64,000 nt of DNA, taken from the NCBI RefSeq assembly GCF_000689255.1, contig NZ_HG964447.1, forward strand, positions 62,001-126,000, in the 5' to 3' direction. A program made the translations under genes and the position numbers. A model generated the notes under the pieces. That model was not told the origin of the DNA, did not search any database, and was given only the letters and a program-made list of their open reading frames with translations. Below, one piece after another: positions 26,010 to 35,400 of this stretch. The stretch comes from Mycobacterium triplex. Its GTDB lineage: Bacteria > Actinomycetota > Actinomycetes > Mycobacteriales > Mycobacteriaceae. The first letter of the stretch is position 1. Each line of letters starts with the position of its first letter.

Positions 26010-26297
26010 ATGAGCCAAATCACTTACCAGTACCCGGCGATGCTCGCGCACGTCGGCGAGATGCGGACCCACAACGCATCTCTGCGCTCGATCGGTTCCA
26101 CCATCGGCACCGAGCAGGCCGCCTTGGCCGCCAACTGGCAAGGCGACACCGGTCAGACCGCCAACCAGTGGCTGAGCCAGTGGAACCAGGCGCAAGAGGA
26201 GCTCGCTCAGCGCCACAACAACCTGGTCGAGATCCACGAGCAGAACACGATGAACATGATGAACTACGACCAGAACGAAGCCGCCAAGTGGGTCTGA
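26010..26297 (+). CDS. esxA: EsxA (ESAT-6)-like WXG100 protein
   Basis: A 95-residue helix-turn-helix hairpin with the WxG motif as WQG in LAANWQGDTG (Trp about 43). Helices flank the turn (IGSTIGTEQAALAA and TANQWLSQWNQAQEELAQRHN). It lacks a YxxxD/E tail, as expected for the EsxA partner that is exported with EsxB. Ribosome site GAAAGG lies 8 bases before ATG 26010. It is the last gene of the plus-strand ESX half and is closed by a strong hairpin. Confidence 0.9.
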   Translation: MSQITYQYPAMLAHVGEMRTHNASLRSIGSTIGTEQAALAANWQGDTGQTANQWLSQWNQAQEELAQRHNNLVEIHEQNTMNMMNYDQNEAAKWV

Positions 26298-26323
26298 CCC
26301 GGCGCAACTAGCTCCAACACAGA

Positions 26324-26364
26324 CAGGTGGGGCGGTCACCGATACAAGGTGGCCGCCCCACCTG
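26324..26364. terminator. Strong hairpin between convergent genes, probable bidirectional terminator
   Basis: Arms of 17 bases at 26324-26340 and 26348-26364 pair with one mismatch around a 7-base loop (GATACAA). It begins 27 bases after the esxA stop and lies about 75 bases beyond the 3' end of the minus-strand coiled-coil gene, so it could end transcription from both sides. There is no long T-run, which is usual in mycobacteria. Confidence 0.72.
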
Positions 26365-26438
26365 CGTGTTATGCGGCGCCGGCGACTGCTCGCCCACGTG
26401 GGCAGCTCGTTGCTGAAGGCGGCTCCCGCTACGACCTG

Positions 26439-27926
26439 TTAGCCGGCGGTTCGCCACGGGTGGTCGTCCAACATGGCAGCGACCACGTCCACGACATCGG
26501 AATCACGGCTGTCACCGCGGCTGGCCAGGCGCTCGTTAGCGGCAGCAATGCGCTGCAGGAACGCGCTATAGACACTGGCTGCAGCGCTGGCGTAGCTGTC
26601 GGCGGCCTGCACCTGCGGTGCAGCGCTGTACCGCGCCGGCAGACCGCGCAACTGCTGAGCCAAATCCCAGGCTTGCTGCGCGACTGTGTGCACCAAGACG
26701 CGCACTCGCTCAATGTCCCACGGTTGACGCGCTTGCTGGTCGGCCACACCGGCTTCGAGCAGATAGTCGATCTCGCGGACCGCGGCCAACGCCTCTTCGA
26801 TCGGCCCTGTGTGCGCCCGCAGCTCCGCTGTCGGAATAGGGACGCTCAAGGCAAGCCCCAGCTGTCCCGGTTCCGCGAGAACAGCCGCCTGGGCGTCCGC
26901 TCGTGCCCGCGCGACTCGTTCGTCGGCGGCTTGGCGGGCCGCCGCGACCTGCCGCTCGGCATGCTCATGCGCCGCGGCCACCCGCGACTCCGCCTCCGCG
27001 CCGATGCGCTCAACGTCTGCCTGCGCCTGAGCTGTCGCAGCCTCGGCGTCCGCGAGCGCCTGCGCGATCCGCTCATCAGCGGCTTGGCGGGCCGCCGCTA
27101 CCTGCCCCTCGGCCTGACCGCGTGCTGCGGCCAACTCCGTGGCGTGGTCGGCCTGGGCACGTTCGAGTTGGCCGCGGAGCTCCTCGAGGGCTTGTTGGGT
27201 GCTTGCGCGTTCGGTGGCGCGTTCGGTGGCGCGTTGTTGTGCGCGTGCTTCTGCGGCGCGGGTCCGTTCGTGTGCTGCGGCCAGTTCGCTGGCGTGGTCG
27301 GCGTGTGCCTGCTCGAGTTGGCCGCGGAGCTCCTCGAGGGCTTGTTGGGTGCTCGCGCGTTCGGTGGCGCGTTCGGTAGCGCGTTGTTGTGCGCGTGCTT
27401 CTGCGGCGCGGGTCCGTTCGTGTGCTGCGGCTAATTCGCTGGCGTGGTCGGCGTGTGCTTGTTCGAGTTCGCCGCGCAACTGCTGCAAGGCCTGCTGTTC
27501 GCCCAGCCGTTGATCGGCGCGCTCTGCGTCCTTGCGTGCGGCCTCAGCTTGGATTGCGCGCACGCGTTCCCGGGCGTCCTGAGCCACACGGGCGGACTGC
27601 GCAGCTTCATCTCGGGCCATCTGCGCGGCCGCATCAGCATCCTGCTTGTCCTGCTCGGCTTGGCGGGCCTGACGCTCGGCCGAGACGCGTAGCTGGTCTG
27701 CTTGGACGAGCCGCATCAGCGGGGACAGGCGCTTGGGGCTCGAGCCGAAGCGGTTGCGGTGGTCGACGAGCTCACGTTCACTCATCGCCGCGACCCTGGC
27801 GAGCTCTTCGGACGCGGGTATCCCGAGCTGTTCAGCGGCGGCCACCGCGGCCATGGCAGCGCGTTTGGTCAACGCGGCCCACTCCTCGATATCGAGGTCC
27901 TCGATGTGTTGCTGCAACGTGGTCAT
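26439..27926 (-). CDS. Long coiled-coil protein with internal 50-residue repeats, unassigned
   Basis: A 495-residue protein of which residues 75-350 are an almost uninterrupted Ala/Glu/Arg/Gln heptad pattern. Two near-identical 50-residue units beginning LRGELEQAHADHASEL, and a third partial unit, come from a 150-base DNA repeat. The N-terminal 75 residues (LDIEEWAALTKRAAMAAVAAAEQLGIPASEE) and C-terminal 140 residues are separate helical domains without a recognised family. No membrane segment or signal. ATG 27926 overlaps the stop of the upstream membrane protein gene (ATGA), so the two probably act together. KfrA-like or cytoskeletal functions are possible but not supported by a motif. Confidence 0.72.
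   Translation of the reverse strand: MTTLQQHIEDLDIEEWAALTKRAAMAAVAAAEQLGIPASEELARVAAMSERELVDHRNRFGSSPKRLSPLMRLVQADQLRVSAERQARQAEQDKQDADAAAQMARDEAAQSARVAQDARERVRAIQAEAARKDAERADQRLGEQQALQQLRGELEQAHADHASELAAAHERTRAAEARAQQRATERATERASTQQALEELRGQLEQAHADHASELAAAHERTRAAEARAQQRATERATERASTQQALEELRGQLERAQADHATELAAARGQAEGQVAAARQAADERIAQALADAEAATAQAQADVERIGAEAESRVAAAHEHAERQVAAARQAADERVARARADAQAAVLAEPGQLGLALSVPIPTAELRAHTGPIEEALAAVREIDYLLEAGVADQQARQPWDIERVRVLVHTVAQQAWDLAQQLRGLPARYSAAPQVQAADSYASAAASVYSAFLQRIAAANERLASRGDSRDSDVVDVVAAMLDDHPWRTAG
27122..27480. repeat. 150-base tandem repeat inside the coiled-coil gene
   Basis: The sequence around GTTCGAGTTGGCCGCGGAGC at 27161 recurs as GCTCGAGTTGGCCGCGGAGC at 27311 and GTTCGAGTTCGCCGCGCAAC at 27461, an exact period of 150 bases (50 codons). 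The two central copies are nearly identical over their whole length; flanking partial copies are more diverged. The multiple-of-three unit keeps the frame and the heptad phase of the protein, so copy number can change without breaking the gene. Confidence 0.85.
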
Positions 27927-28540
27927 CGGCGCCGCCTTCTGCCGCCCGTGCTGGCCTGCTGGCGTGAAGCGCTGGGCGTTTCATCTGCGGCAACCTCAAG
28001 CGGTGGGTGATCCGGCTCAGGGCTGGATGGTTCGTCAGCGCCAGTGGCGGCCGCGGGTGCCGCGGCGTCGGCGGTTGCCAGCAGTGCGCTGCCTTGTTGA
28101 GCCAGCACCCGCGAGAATTGCTTGAGCTGCACCGCTGCGGCGGCCGCCAAGGTGGCGTCTTCGAGCTGGCGTGCCTCACTGAGCAGGCCTTGTAGAACCG
28201 TCAGCGCCAGCTCTGGCCCGAATCCCACGGTGGCATCCGCGGCCGCGGCCGGCTCCATGCTGCCTTTGTCCACGACCCACGCCAGGCGCTCACGGCATTC
28301 CTTGATCGCCGCCGCGTGCCGTTCGTCGTCCCGAAGCTCCTGGTGGTGGCGTTCCCGCTGTTCGGATAGCAGGCGGAACCTTTTGGCAGCCTGGCGCAGC
28401 GCCACCACCGCGATCAGGGCCAAGATGAGTACGGCGACTAGTGCTGCCGCGCCACCGAACCCGCCTGAGACCAGGAAGTCGCGCGCCGGGGGCAGTTCCC
28501 TATTCATTGTGCGTGTTGGCGCAGGTGGTAAGGGTGTCAT
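27923..28540 (-). CDS. Single-pass membrane protein partner of the coiled-coil protein
   Basis: A 205-residue protein with one membrane helix at about residues 27-49 (GGAAALVAVLILALIAVVAL), then a basic, helical cytosolic segment (RQAAKRFRLLSEQRERHHQELRDDERHAAAIKECRERLAWVV), a helical middle and a Pro/Ala-rich tail. Its stop overlaps the start of the coiled-coil gene by 4 bases, which suggests an envelope-anchored pair. No family recognised. ATG 28540 is taken; ATG 28507 is an alternative. Confidence 0.62.
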   Translation of the reverse strand: MTPLPPAPTRTMNRELPPARDFLVSGGFGGAAALVAVLILALIAVVALRQAAKRFRLLSEQRERHHQELRDDERHAAAIKECRERLAWVVDKGSMEPAAAADATVGFGPELALTVLQGLLSEARQLEDATLAAAAAVQLKQFSRVLAQQGSALLATADAAAPAAATGADEPSSPEPDHPPLEVAADETPSASRQQASTGGRRRRR

Positions 28541-28775
28541 CGATTGCGCTCGGCATAGCGTTCACACTAGCGATACGTCGCGCTCTTTAATCGCGATTAT
28601 GGCTTTGCTGGGTTCGTTTAATCGGGTGAGCGTGTTGGGTCGCTGGGCTAGTTGGTTGCCGCCCTGCGGGCGGTCGTGGCGAGCGGTGTCCGTGGGGCCC
28701 CAGGCAAAGATTGTGACGGGATCAGATTCCGTCTGCCTGGCCAACCGTATGCCCCGGGGTTCAAAGTAGTCTGCC
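28541..28775. promoter_or_regulatory. Non-coding gap with a 12-base palindrome upstream of the membrane/coiled-coil pair
   Basis: A 235-base stretch with no convincing gene. It contains the perfect palindrome TAATCGCGATTA at 28588-28599, about 50 bases upstream of the membrane protein start, and CCAGGCA/TGCCTGG arms at about 28700-28740. The palindrome is well placed for an operator or promoter of the minus-strand pair. Confidence 0.35.
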
Positions 28776-29375
28776 CTAGTCGAATCCTGCCAGCGTAATT
28801 CTCAAGGCCTGTTCCAACTGAACGTGCAGCGGTGGATGTGTCTTAATGTCTGCGCTCAGCCAGCGCCGAAGTATGAATTGTGCGGTGGCCAACCCCGTGT
28901 GGACCAGCAGCGAGGGACGGATGTCGGATCCCGCATCGATGCCCATCCTTGTAGCGACGAGCTCGATGAACTTGCGGTCATCGTTGTCGCTGATCAGCGC
29001 CGGTTCGCTCAGTAGGTGGGGGGCGGTCAGCATGGCTTGTTGCCAGTAGTGCGGGTTCGGATTGGTTTTGTCCCAGGCGGTTTCGGCAAACAACGCGATC
29101 AGCGCGTCGGCTGCCGATTGGTCCGATGGCTGAGCGCCGTAGGCCGCAACGATTTCGGCGACCGTTTGCCGCAACGGCGCGATTAGCAAATCTTCCTTCG
29201 TAGGCGCGTAGCGGAAGTAAGTACTGATGGATATCCCCGCAGCGGCAGCGATGTCCTCGGTGGTCACGGCAGCAAATCCACGTTCGGCAAAAAGTTGGTG
29301 TGCGGTGCCCTGGATCTGCGAGAACAGCTCGGCGCGGCGCCGGTCCCTTAACGAGCCAGTATTTGCGGAGGGCAT
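28776..29375 (-). CDS. TetR-family transcriptional regulator
   Basis: A 199-residue regulator. The N-terminal HTH is clear: FAERGFAAVTTEDIAAAAGISISTYFRYAPTKEDLL (residues about 25-60), the TetR signature. The C-terminal ligand domain ends LHVQLEQALRITLAGF. ATG 29375 is chosen because GAAGG lies 8 bases upstream and the HTH starts at the normal distance; the frame is open for 169 further codons upstream but that part lacks coding character. A perfect inverted repeat just upstream (29420-29435) is a likely autoregulatory operator. Confidence 0.88.
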   Translation of the reverse strand: MPSANTGSLRDRRRAELFSQIQGTAHQLFAERGFAAVTTEDIAAAAGISISTYFRYAPTKEDLLIAPLRQTVAEIVAAYGAQPSDQSAADALIALFAETAWDKTNPNPHYWQQAMLTAPHLLSEPALISDNDDRKFIELVATRMGIDAGSDIRPSLLVHTGLATAQFILRRWLSADIKTHPPLHVQLEQALRITLAGFD

Positions 29376-29419
29376 GACATCGCCTTCGTCAATCCGACAT
29401 TCCAGGCTGCTTCCTGAGT

Positions 29420-29435
29420 TACTGTACGAACAGTA
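29420..29435. promoter_or_regulatory. Inverted repeat TACTGT-N4-ACAGTA, probable TetR operator
   Basis: A perfect 6-base inverted repeat with a 4-base spacer, 45 bases upstream of the TetR start at 29375. A related 10-base word, AACAGTACTA, follows at 29449-29458 and occurs again at 35476-35485 upstream of mmpL. Size and location are typical for a TetR-family operator. Confidence 0.6.
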
Positions 29436-29697
29436 GCGTAGCGAAACCAACAGTACTAGGGGATCTATTGCTGGTGTCGCGATGTCGGGGACCGTGGCAG
29501 GTGACGCGGATTGCATGGGAAATAGCGGCTGCCCCACGAATATTCGCGAGCAGCCGCGGCCCCAGGCGCCCGCTAAATCCCTCGCCAGACAGTGCGCTCG
29601 CGCCTGCCGTTCACGGCGCTGTCCCGGTTGCCGGCGTTCCACTGGAAAATGGCACGTCGCAAGCCTCAGGTTGCTAGGTCCATCCTCGAGGAGAGGT

Positions 29698-30315
29698 GTG
29701 TGTGTCTTGTTGGCTGAGTCAGAGGCCGCGATGTCACGCCCTGGGAGGCACACCGCGAGCAACGCAGCAATCCTCGATGCCACCCAGGTGGTCGCAACGT
29801 TGGGCGGCTTCAAGGCGGTCCACTTCAAATCGGTCGCCAAGCAGGCCGGCGTCACGGTCGGGTCGGTGTGTGACCATTTCACGTCGAAGACCCACCTGTT
29901 GGTGACGCTACTCGCCCGTGAATTTGTGCGGCTGGATCAAGAACGCGACTGGAGCACGTGTGCGGCATCCCCGATTCGGCGAGTGGAATCCTTGACTCGC
30001 CGACTTCACGACGAATGGCAGCAAAATGCGAAGCTCACCGAGGCCGTGATGCGCGCATTCATTATTGCTGACACCGATGAAGCTCTGGGGGCGCAACATG
30101 CCGCCGACCTGATCGAAAGCATGCTGGCACGGGCACTCAGTGGCGGCACGGAAGGAATCTACGAGCGACAGATTGCCAGCCTCATCGCTGATATCTGGCT
30201 GGCCAACCTGATGGCCTTCGTCGGCGGCCGGGCGACAGCGGAGCAGACACGCAAGTGCATCAACAGAGCTACACGGCGTGTTCTGGATGCATGGGAGGGT
30301 GCTGGCAACCTATAG
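29698..30315 (+). CDS. TetR-family transcriptional regulator
   Basis: About 205 residues from GTG 29698; ATG 29731 (194 residues) is an alternative. GTG 29698 directly follows GAGGAGAGG, so one of the GTG/TTG codons just downstream could also serve. The HTH reads ATQVVATLGGFKAVHFKSVAKQAGVTVGSVCDHFTSKTHLL, the TetR pattern with unusual CDHF instead of YYHF. The remainder is a helical ligand-binding domain. The gene is divergent from the first TetR gene, and the intervening 300 bases carry operator-like repeats. It may control the DUF6188-like gene just downstream. Confidence 0.85.
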   Translation: MCVLLAESEAAMSRPGRHTASNAAILDATQVVATLGGFKAVHFKSVAKQAGVTVGSVCDHFTSKTHLLVTLLAREFVRLDQERDWSTCAASPIRRVESLTRRLHDEWQQNAKLTEAVMRAFIIADTDEALGAQHAADLIESMLARALSGGTEGIYERQIASLIADIWLANLMAFVGGRATAEQTRKCINRATRRVLDAWEGAGNL

Positions 30316-30345
30316 CGATACCGATCGTATCGCTGCGATACGATC
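30314..30345. promoter_or_regulatory. Overlapping inverted repeats with core GTATCGCTGCGATAC
   Basis: Two overlapping perfect inverted repeats share half-sites GCGATAC: AGCGATAC-N5-GTATCGCT at 30314-30334 and 11-base arms with a 1-base centre at 30323-30345. The site overlaps the end of the TetR gene and lies 45 bases upstream of the next gene start, and is followed by TATTATAAG (about 30348), an AT-rich stretch suited to a -10 box. It shares its 15-base core, with one change, with the palindrome at 36113-36143. Confidence 0.65.
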
Positions 30346-30389
30346 AGTATTATAAGTGTGGCTCCGCTGACGTGTCGAAGGGAGCGGCT

Positions 30390-30812
30390 ATGCACACACA
30401 ATGGATCGAGCAGTGCACTGTCCAGCGAGTCTCACTGAAAGAAGGCCTGGTACTCGACCTCGACGATTACAGCGAGCTCGTAATCTCCCGGCCGATGCGG
30501 TTGACGCTTCCTGCAGTAGGAGCCTGGCCCGAGGAAGAGGTGTTGATCGACCCTGCCCACCTTTCGCCTGAAGAGCGGACGTTGTTGGACCTGGCCGGAG
30601 CGGTATGCACGCGGGCCTGGTTCGATGATGACGGGTCGCTCCATCTCGGGTTCTCCGGTGGACACCGCATCGATGTCCCCCCAGACGCGGCAGCGACCGC
30701 GTGGGAACTCTATGGCAAACGGCACGGCTACATGGCGTGTCTGCCTCGGGGCCGAGTCCGAGCGGTTCGGCACGACCTTTCTGCCGAAGAGGACGACTCG
30801 GATAATACGTAA
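30390..30812 (+). CDS. DUF6188-like mycobacterial protein
   Basis: A 140-residue soluble protein. It begins MHTQWIEQCTVQRVSLKEGLVLDLDDYSELVIS and has VLIDPAHLSPEERTLLDLAG and a late FSGGHRIDVPPDAAATAWELYG segment. This pattern matches, from memory, small DUF6188 proteins common in mycobacteria, of unknown function. GAAGGGAG lies 8 bases before ATG 30390; the longer reading from 30255 overlaps the TetR gene and is rejected. The operator-like repeats immediately upstream imply control by a local TetR regulator. Confidence 0.72.
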   Translation: MHTQWIEQCTVQRVSLKEGLVLDLDDYSELVISRPMRLTLPAVGAWPEEEVLIDPAHLSPEERTLLDLAGAVCTRAWFDDDGSLHLGFSGGHRIDVPPDAAATAWELYGKRHGYMACLPRGRVRAVRHDLSAEEDDSDNT

Positions 30813-30928
30813 TTCGCTACATGCAGGACGTAGGGAACCATCTAGGGCTCTTAGTCGTAATGGCGGCCGGATTCGTCGAATTCAACGAGGATCAATAGCA
30901 GTGCGGGTCGCGTCCAACGCTTGGATCC

Positions 30929-31822
30929 TCATGCCATCCCCATTGTGCGGTCGAGGAAGTCGGTGACAGCGCCGGTGAACGCGTCGTTGTTGTCGCCGGC
31001 AACCATATGACCGGTCCCGGTGACGTCCGTCGCTTCGGCGTGCGGGACGAGCTGGAGGAATTCGTTGACGGTGTCCTGGGAGACGACGTCTGAAAGTGCG
31101 CCGCGCACGAGCAGCGTTGGGGCCGTGATTCGACGTGCTCCTTCGGCGAGAAATCCGCTGATGGTGTCGAATGCCTCGCTTCCGGTCATGAGATTGCCTT
31201 GCAGGACATCGAAGTTGGAGCTGATGAAGGCGGGGTCCCAGCGCCAGATCCATCGGCCGTCGCTCCGTTGGCGCAGAACTTTGTGCAGGCCATCGAGATT
31301 TTCGGGTCGCGCGCGGCGTGGGTTGTATTCGGCGATGACATCGGCGGCATCACCGAGCGTGCGGAATCCGTCGGGGTGTGCGGCCATAAATGACACGATG
31401 CGATGGGCCCCATCAAATTCCATTCGCGGGGTGATGTCGACCAGGACAACGGCTGCCCAGAGGTCGGGTGAGGCCAGCTGGTGGGTAGCGAGGATGATCA
31501 GCCCGCCCAGCGACGCGCCAACGACGGCGGGGGGACCGTCGGGGCTGACGTGGTCTCGTACCGAGAGCAGATCGGATACGAACTTTTCGACGTCGTACTG
31601 TCCGCTTGGGTCCCAGTCGCTGTCGCCATGGCCGCGGGTGTCGTACGCGATGACGGTGTAGCCATGGGCGTGGAGGCGACGCGCGCTGGTGGCCCAGGCG
31701 TGGCGGTTTTGGCCGCCGCCATGGAGGAGCAACACCACAGGACCAGTCGTGGCGTGCGTGTAACAATCCGCCACGAGGGTGATGCCGTCGCGCGTGCGGA
31801 TGCGCTCCTGAGTAATGGTCAT
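30929..31822 (-). CDS. Alpha/beta hydrolase
   Basis: A 297-residue alpha/beta-hydrolase-fold enzyme. The oxyanion segment is LLLHGGGQNRHAW, the nucleophile elbow is GASLGG (Ser104), the acid is probably Asp near 243 in VRGALSDVV, and the catalytic His is in GTGHMVAGD (about 272). The YDTRGHGDSD segment is characteristic of the epoxide hydrolase/esterase branch. No signal peptide, so probably cytosolic. It is the third gene of the minus-strand mmpL-thioesterase-hydrolase group, 56 bases after the thioesterase. The substrate is unknown; a lipid ester is an inference from the neighbours. Confidence 0.9.
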   Translation of the reverse strand: MTITQERIRTRDGITLVADCYTHATTGPVVLLLHGGGQNRHAWATSARRLHAHGYTVIAYDTRGHGDSDWDPSGQYDVEKFVSDLLSVRDHVSPDGPPAVVGASLGGLIILATHQLASPDLWAAVVLVDITPRMEFDGAHRIVSFMAAHPDGFRTLGDAADVIAEYNPRRARPENLDGLHKVLRQRSDGRWIWRWDPAFISSNFDVLQGNLMTGSEAFDTISGFLAEGARRITAPTLLVRGALSDVVSQDTVNEFLQLVPHAEATDVTGTGHMVAGDNNDAFTGAVTDFLDRTMGMA

Positions 31823-31878
31823 GTAGTTCGTTTCCCTCGGGCGGAACGCCCCCTAATGAGAGGCATGTACGGCCTTAG

Positions 31879-32418
31879 TCATTGCCTGGTTTCTTTCGGC
31901 GGCATGACGGTAATGGTGCCTTGAGCGGCGCACACAAGCATCCCGCTGTTGGTGATATCGATACGTGCTACACCGCTGCGCTTGCCCAACGAAATGATGT
32001 TAGCGACGGCGACGCACACTCCGCCCGAGACAGGTCGAACCAAATTCACCTTGAATTCTGTTGTGGCGACCCAACATCCTGCAGGCATGACCGGATAGAA
32101 CACCACCCCGAGGCAGTGGTCAACCATGGCGGACAGACAACCGCCGTGGAGATTCCCAAACGGTGTAAGCAGGTCCTCGCGGGCATCCATTTCGGCAACT
32201 AATCGTCCCGCGGTTAGCTGGGTATGGCGCAAGTTCAGGTAGGTCGACAGCCCACCCGCAGTCGCCGCCGCACCGAGCATCTGCTCGGCGATTCGCTCGT
32301 CGAACCGGACGAAGTCCACGCCGGTCACGCTATGCAGTCCCTTGGGTGACAGGTCATCGTCAGCGTGCTCTACCGCGTGGGGCCAAGGACTTCCGTTGAG
32401 GCCACCAGCTGACCTCAC
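31879..32418 (-). CDS. PaaI-like hotdog-fold thioesterase
   Basis: A 179-residue protein. The hotdog active-site region reads LTPFGNLHGGCLSAMVDHCLGV, and the sheet continues with TTEFKVNLVRPVSGG. These are the landmarks of the PaaI/acyl-CoA thioesterase group. The start at 32418 overlaps the 3' end of mmpL by 59 bases; a later start is possible because the first 30 residues are polar and lack the fold. Thioesterase next to an MmpL lipid exporter suggests acyl-CoA or lipid tailoring. Confidence 0.85.
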   Translation of the reverse strand: MRSAGGLNGSPWPHAVEHADDDLSPKGLHSVTGVDFVRFDERIAEQMLGAAATAGGLSTYLNLRHTQLTAGRLVAEMDAREDLLTPFGNLHGGCLSAMVDHCLGVVFYPVMPAGCWVATTEFKVNLVRPVSGGVCVAVANIISLGKRSGVARIDITNSGMLVCAAQGTITVMPPKETRQ

Positions 32419-35400
32419 CGAGCAATGTGGCGATCGCGGGAACCGTGAGAGTGCGGACCACGAAGGTGTCCAAGAGTAGGCCGCAGCCGATGATGAGTCC
32501 GGCTTGGATCATGATCGCGACCGAACCGACCATAAGGCCGAACATGCTGGCCGCGAAGATAAGCCCGGCCGAAGTGATGACTGAGCCGGTGTTCGCGACC
32601 GTGCGCAGCACGCCGACGCGAACGTTGTGAGCAGATTCCTCGCGTAACCGCGAGATTAGCAGCATGTTGTAATCGGCGCCCACCGCGACCAAGATGATGA
32701 ACGCTAAAAGCGGTACGGGCCATGCGATTTCCTTGCCTAGGCCGTATTGGAAGACGAGTGTGCCGATGCCCAGTGCGGCCCCGTAGTTGAGTACCACTGT
32801 ACCGAGCAGATAGAGCGGGGCCACCAAGGCGCGTAGCAGAACGACGAGGATCAAACCGACGATGACGAGCGTGGCGAAAGCCAGTAGGTGAAAGTCGGCC
32901 GACAGCAAGCGCTGGATATCGGAATTGACGGCGGGGAAGCCGGCCATCGAAATCCGTGCGTTGGCCAGCGAGGTGTTAGGGCGTGCGGCATCAGCAACGC
33001 GGGTGATCTTCTGCGCGAGATTCATCGCTTCGCTGCTGTAGGGGTTGTAACTGGATTCGATGGCAAAGCGCGCGGTCTTGCCGTCAGCAGACAGAAAGTG
33101 CTTCGCCACATCGGAGAACTGGCGATTCTCGAAGGCGTTAGCGGGCAGGTAAAAGCCGCTAGAGTTGTCCGAACCGGCGCTAGACCGCGCGGAATTCTGT
33201 AGCTGCGTGGCGATCTGACCCATGCCGGACAACATTTCGATGTTGCTGTCGGCGAGGGTGTGCACACCAGTAGCTAGGGCTTGTGCGCCCGACGCGAGCT
33301 GGCTGATGCCGTTTTGGAGGCGGCGGATGTTGCCGGCCATGTCGGCGGGGTCGCCGAGCGCTCCGAACGCGTTGTTCAGCGAGGTGACCGTGTTCTGCAG
33401 GTCTGCCATAGTGCCCCCCGCCGTATCGCCGCCCGGCTGGTACATGTCGCCGAGGTTGGCGAGCTGGTTGAAAAAGCCGCCATCGCGCAAGGTCACTAGA
33501 ATCCGTACCTGGTCGCGGATCTGGGCACACTCGGGTGTGGTGGCACACCAAGGGGATGTATTGAGCGCATTAACCAACGGGTCGATGGTGGCGATCGCAT
33601 TCTGGGCTTGTTGAGCTTCTTGGCGTAAGCCGGGCCCGCTTCGGATAGCTTGGTCGATGGTCGGTGTGGTAGCCGAAAGCTGCTGCAGCAGCGGGCGAAA
33701 GCGCTGAAATTGTGCCCCACTGGACTGGGCTTGGCTGAGGATCCCGGTCAGCGGAGTCAACGCCGCGCGAAGGGTAGTGTCAAGTTGCGCCAAGCCGCCC
33801 GCGAGTTGGTCGGCGCCACCGGTGAGTTTGGTGAGATCGGTCTTGTGGGCGTCTCCTTTGGCGACGGCATCGGCCATCTTGGTCCCGATCTGGCCGTTCT
33901 GCCAAGAAAGCTGCGCCTGGTCCAGTCGCGCACCGGTGGGCCGGGTGACGCCGGAAACTTTGGTGACACCCGGCAATTGCGACACGCGAGACGCCATTTC
34001 GTCAAGGTCGGCCAGGCCCTTACCGGTGCGCATATCGGTCGGTGATTCGACGACCATGAACTGCGTGATGACAATATCTTTGCGAAAGTGTCTGTCCAGC
34101 AGGTGATAACCCTCGTTGCTGGCGGTCGAGGGCGGCTGGCCTTGGCGGTCGTCGTAGCTCATGCGCATGGTCAGCGCCACAGCCGCTAGCCCTAACACGA
34201 GAGCCAGGCTGGCGGCCAGCAATGGGCCGGGCCGGCGGACTACGGCCACCGCGATCCAATTCCAGTAGCGGCGTGTGCGGTCGGCTTTGGGCTCGCCGAT
34301 GCCGTGTTGAGCGGCCAGCGCCAAAACCGGTGGGAACAACGTCACGGTGGCCGCGACTCCGACGAAGACGGCGATCGCGCACGCTGGGCCCAGCGCGCCA
34401 AAAACGCTCAGTTTTGCAAACACCATGGCTAAAAATGCAAACGCCACAGTGGCCGCGGAGGCCAGGATCACGCGTCCGATGGTGGCGGTTGCATTGATCA
34501 CCGCGAGGTCGGCCGAGACCTCCTGGCGGCGTTGCTCGTGGTACCGGCTGATCAAAAACACCGAATAATCGGTGCCGGCACCCAACAGAATCGCCGTCAT
34601 GAACGCGATGGTGAATTGCGATACCGGCATTCCCGCTTCGCCCAGCCCCGAGAGCACTCCACGCCCTACCCCCAGACTGACGCCGATAACCAACAGTGGC
34701 AGCAACGCGGTAAACAATGACCTGTAGATGACCAGCAAAATCAGCGCGATCAGCCCCGCGGTCACGACGGAGACGACAATCAAATCCTGCTCAGCCGAGT
34801 CAATTTGATCGCTGAACGTCGCGGGAGGGCCGGTTACGCGGACGGTCGTGGAGGTACCGCTAAACGAATTGGCGGCGATAGCGCGCACCGCTTGGACGGA
34901 TTCGGCCGCTCGGGGATCGCCGAGCGTGCCCGCTATCCCGACCGGCAGATACCATGCCTTGCCGTCCTGGCTCACCGCCTGACCGGCAGTAACCGGGTCG
35001 GCCAACAGATCCTGAACCAGTCGCACATGCTTGGAATCGGCACGTAACCGCGAAACCATCGCGTTGTAACGCTGACGCACCGGCGCACTCAGGCCCGTCG
35101 GTTCCTCCACCGCGACAAAGACGGTCGTCTTGGACCCCTGCTCGCCGAATGCGATCCCCATCCGCTCAACGGTCTGGAGCGACGGCGCATCAGAGGGAAT
35201 GAGGTTCACCGACTGCTGCTTTACGACTGTTTCCAATTGCGGAAACACCGCGGCCAGGACGCCGGCAGCCACCACCCACGCACCGATGACCAGCACCTTG
35301 TGCCGGATACTAAACCGCGCCACGCGGGCTAATCGATCGCTGTAAACGCCCTCACCAGCGGTGACCTTACGGAGTCTTTCCCGGACCGGCCGACTCAACG

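Noticed and set aside
26349..27434. Long plus-strand frame (361 codons) opposite the coiled-coil gene
   Set aside because: It is the complement of a repetitive GC-rich coding repeat; its composition (Cys/Leu/Gly-rich without a domain) is that of a shadow frame, and it crosses the terminator region after esxA without a ribosome site.
28690..28745. CCAGGCA/TGCCTGG arms as an attachment site
   Set aside because: Arms are short, the spacing is large, and no direct-repeat partner was found elsewhere in the window.
29376..29882. N-terminal extension of the TetR gene (169 extra residues)
   Set aside because: The added residues have no family pattern, would cross the TACTGT-N4-ACAGTA operator, and the ATG at 29375 has a proper ribosome site and normal distance to the HTH.
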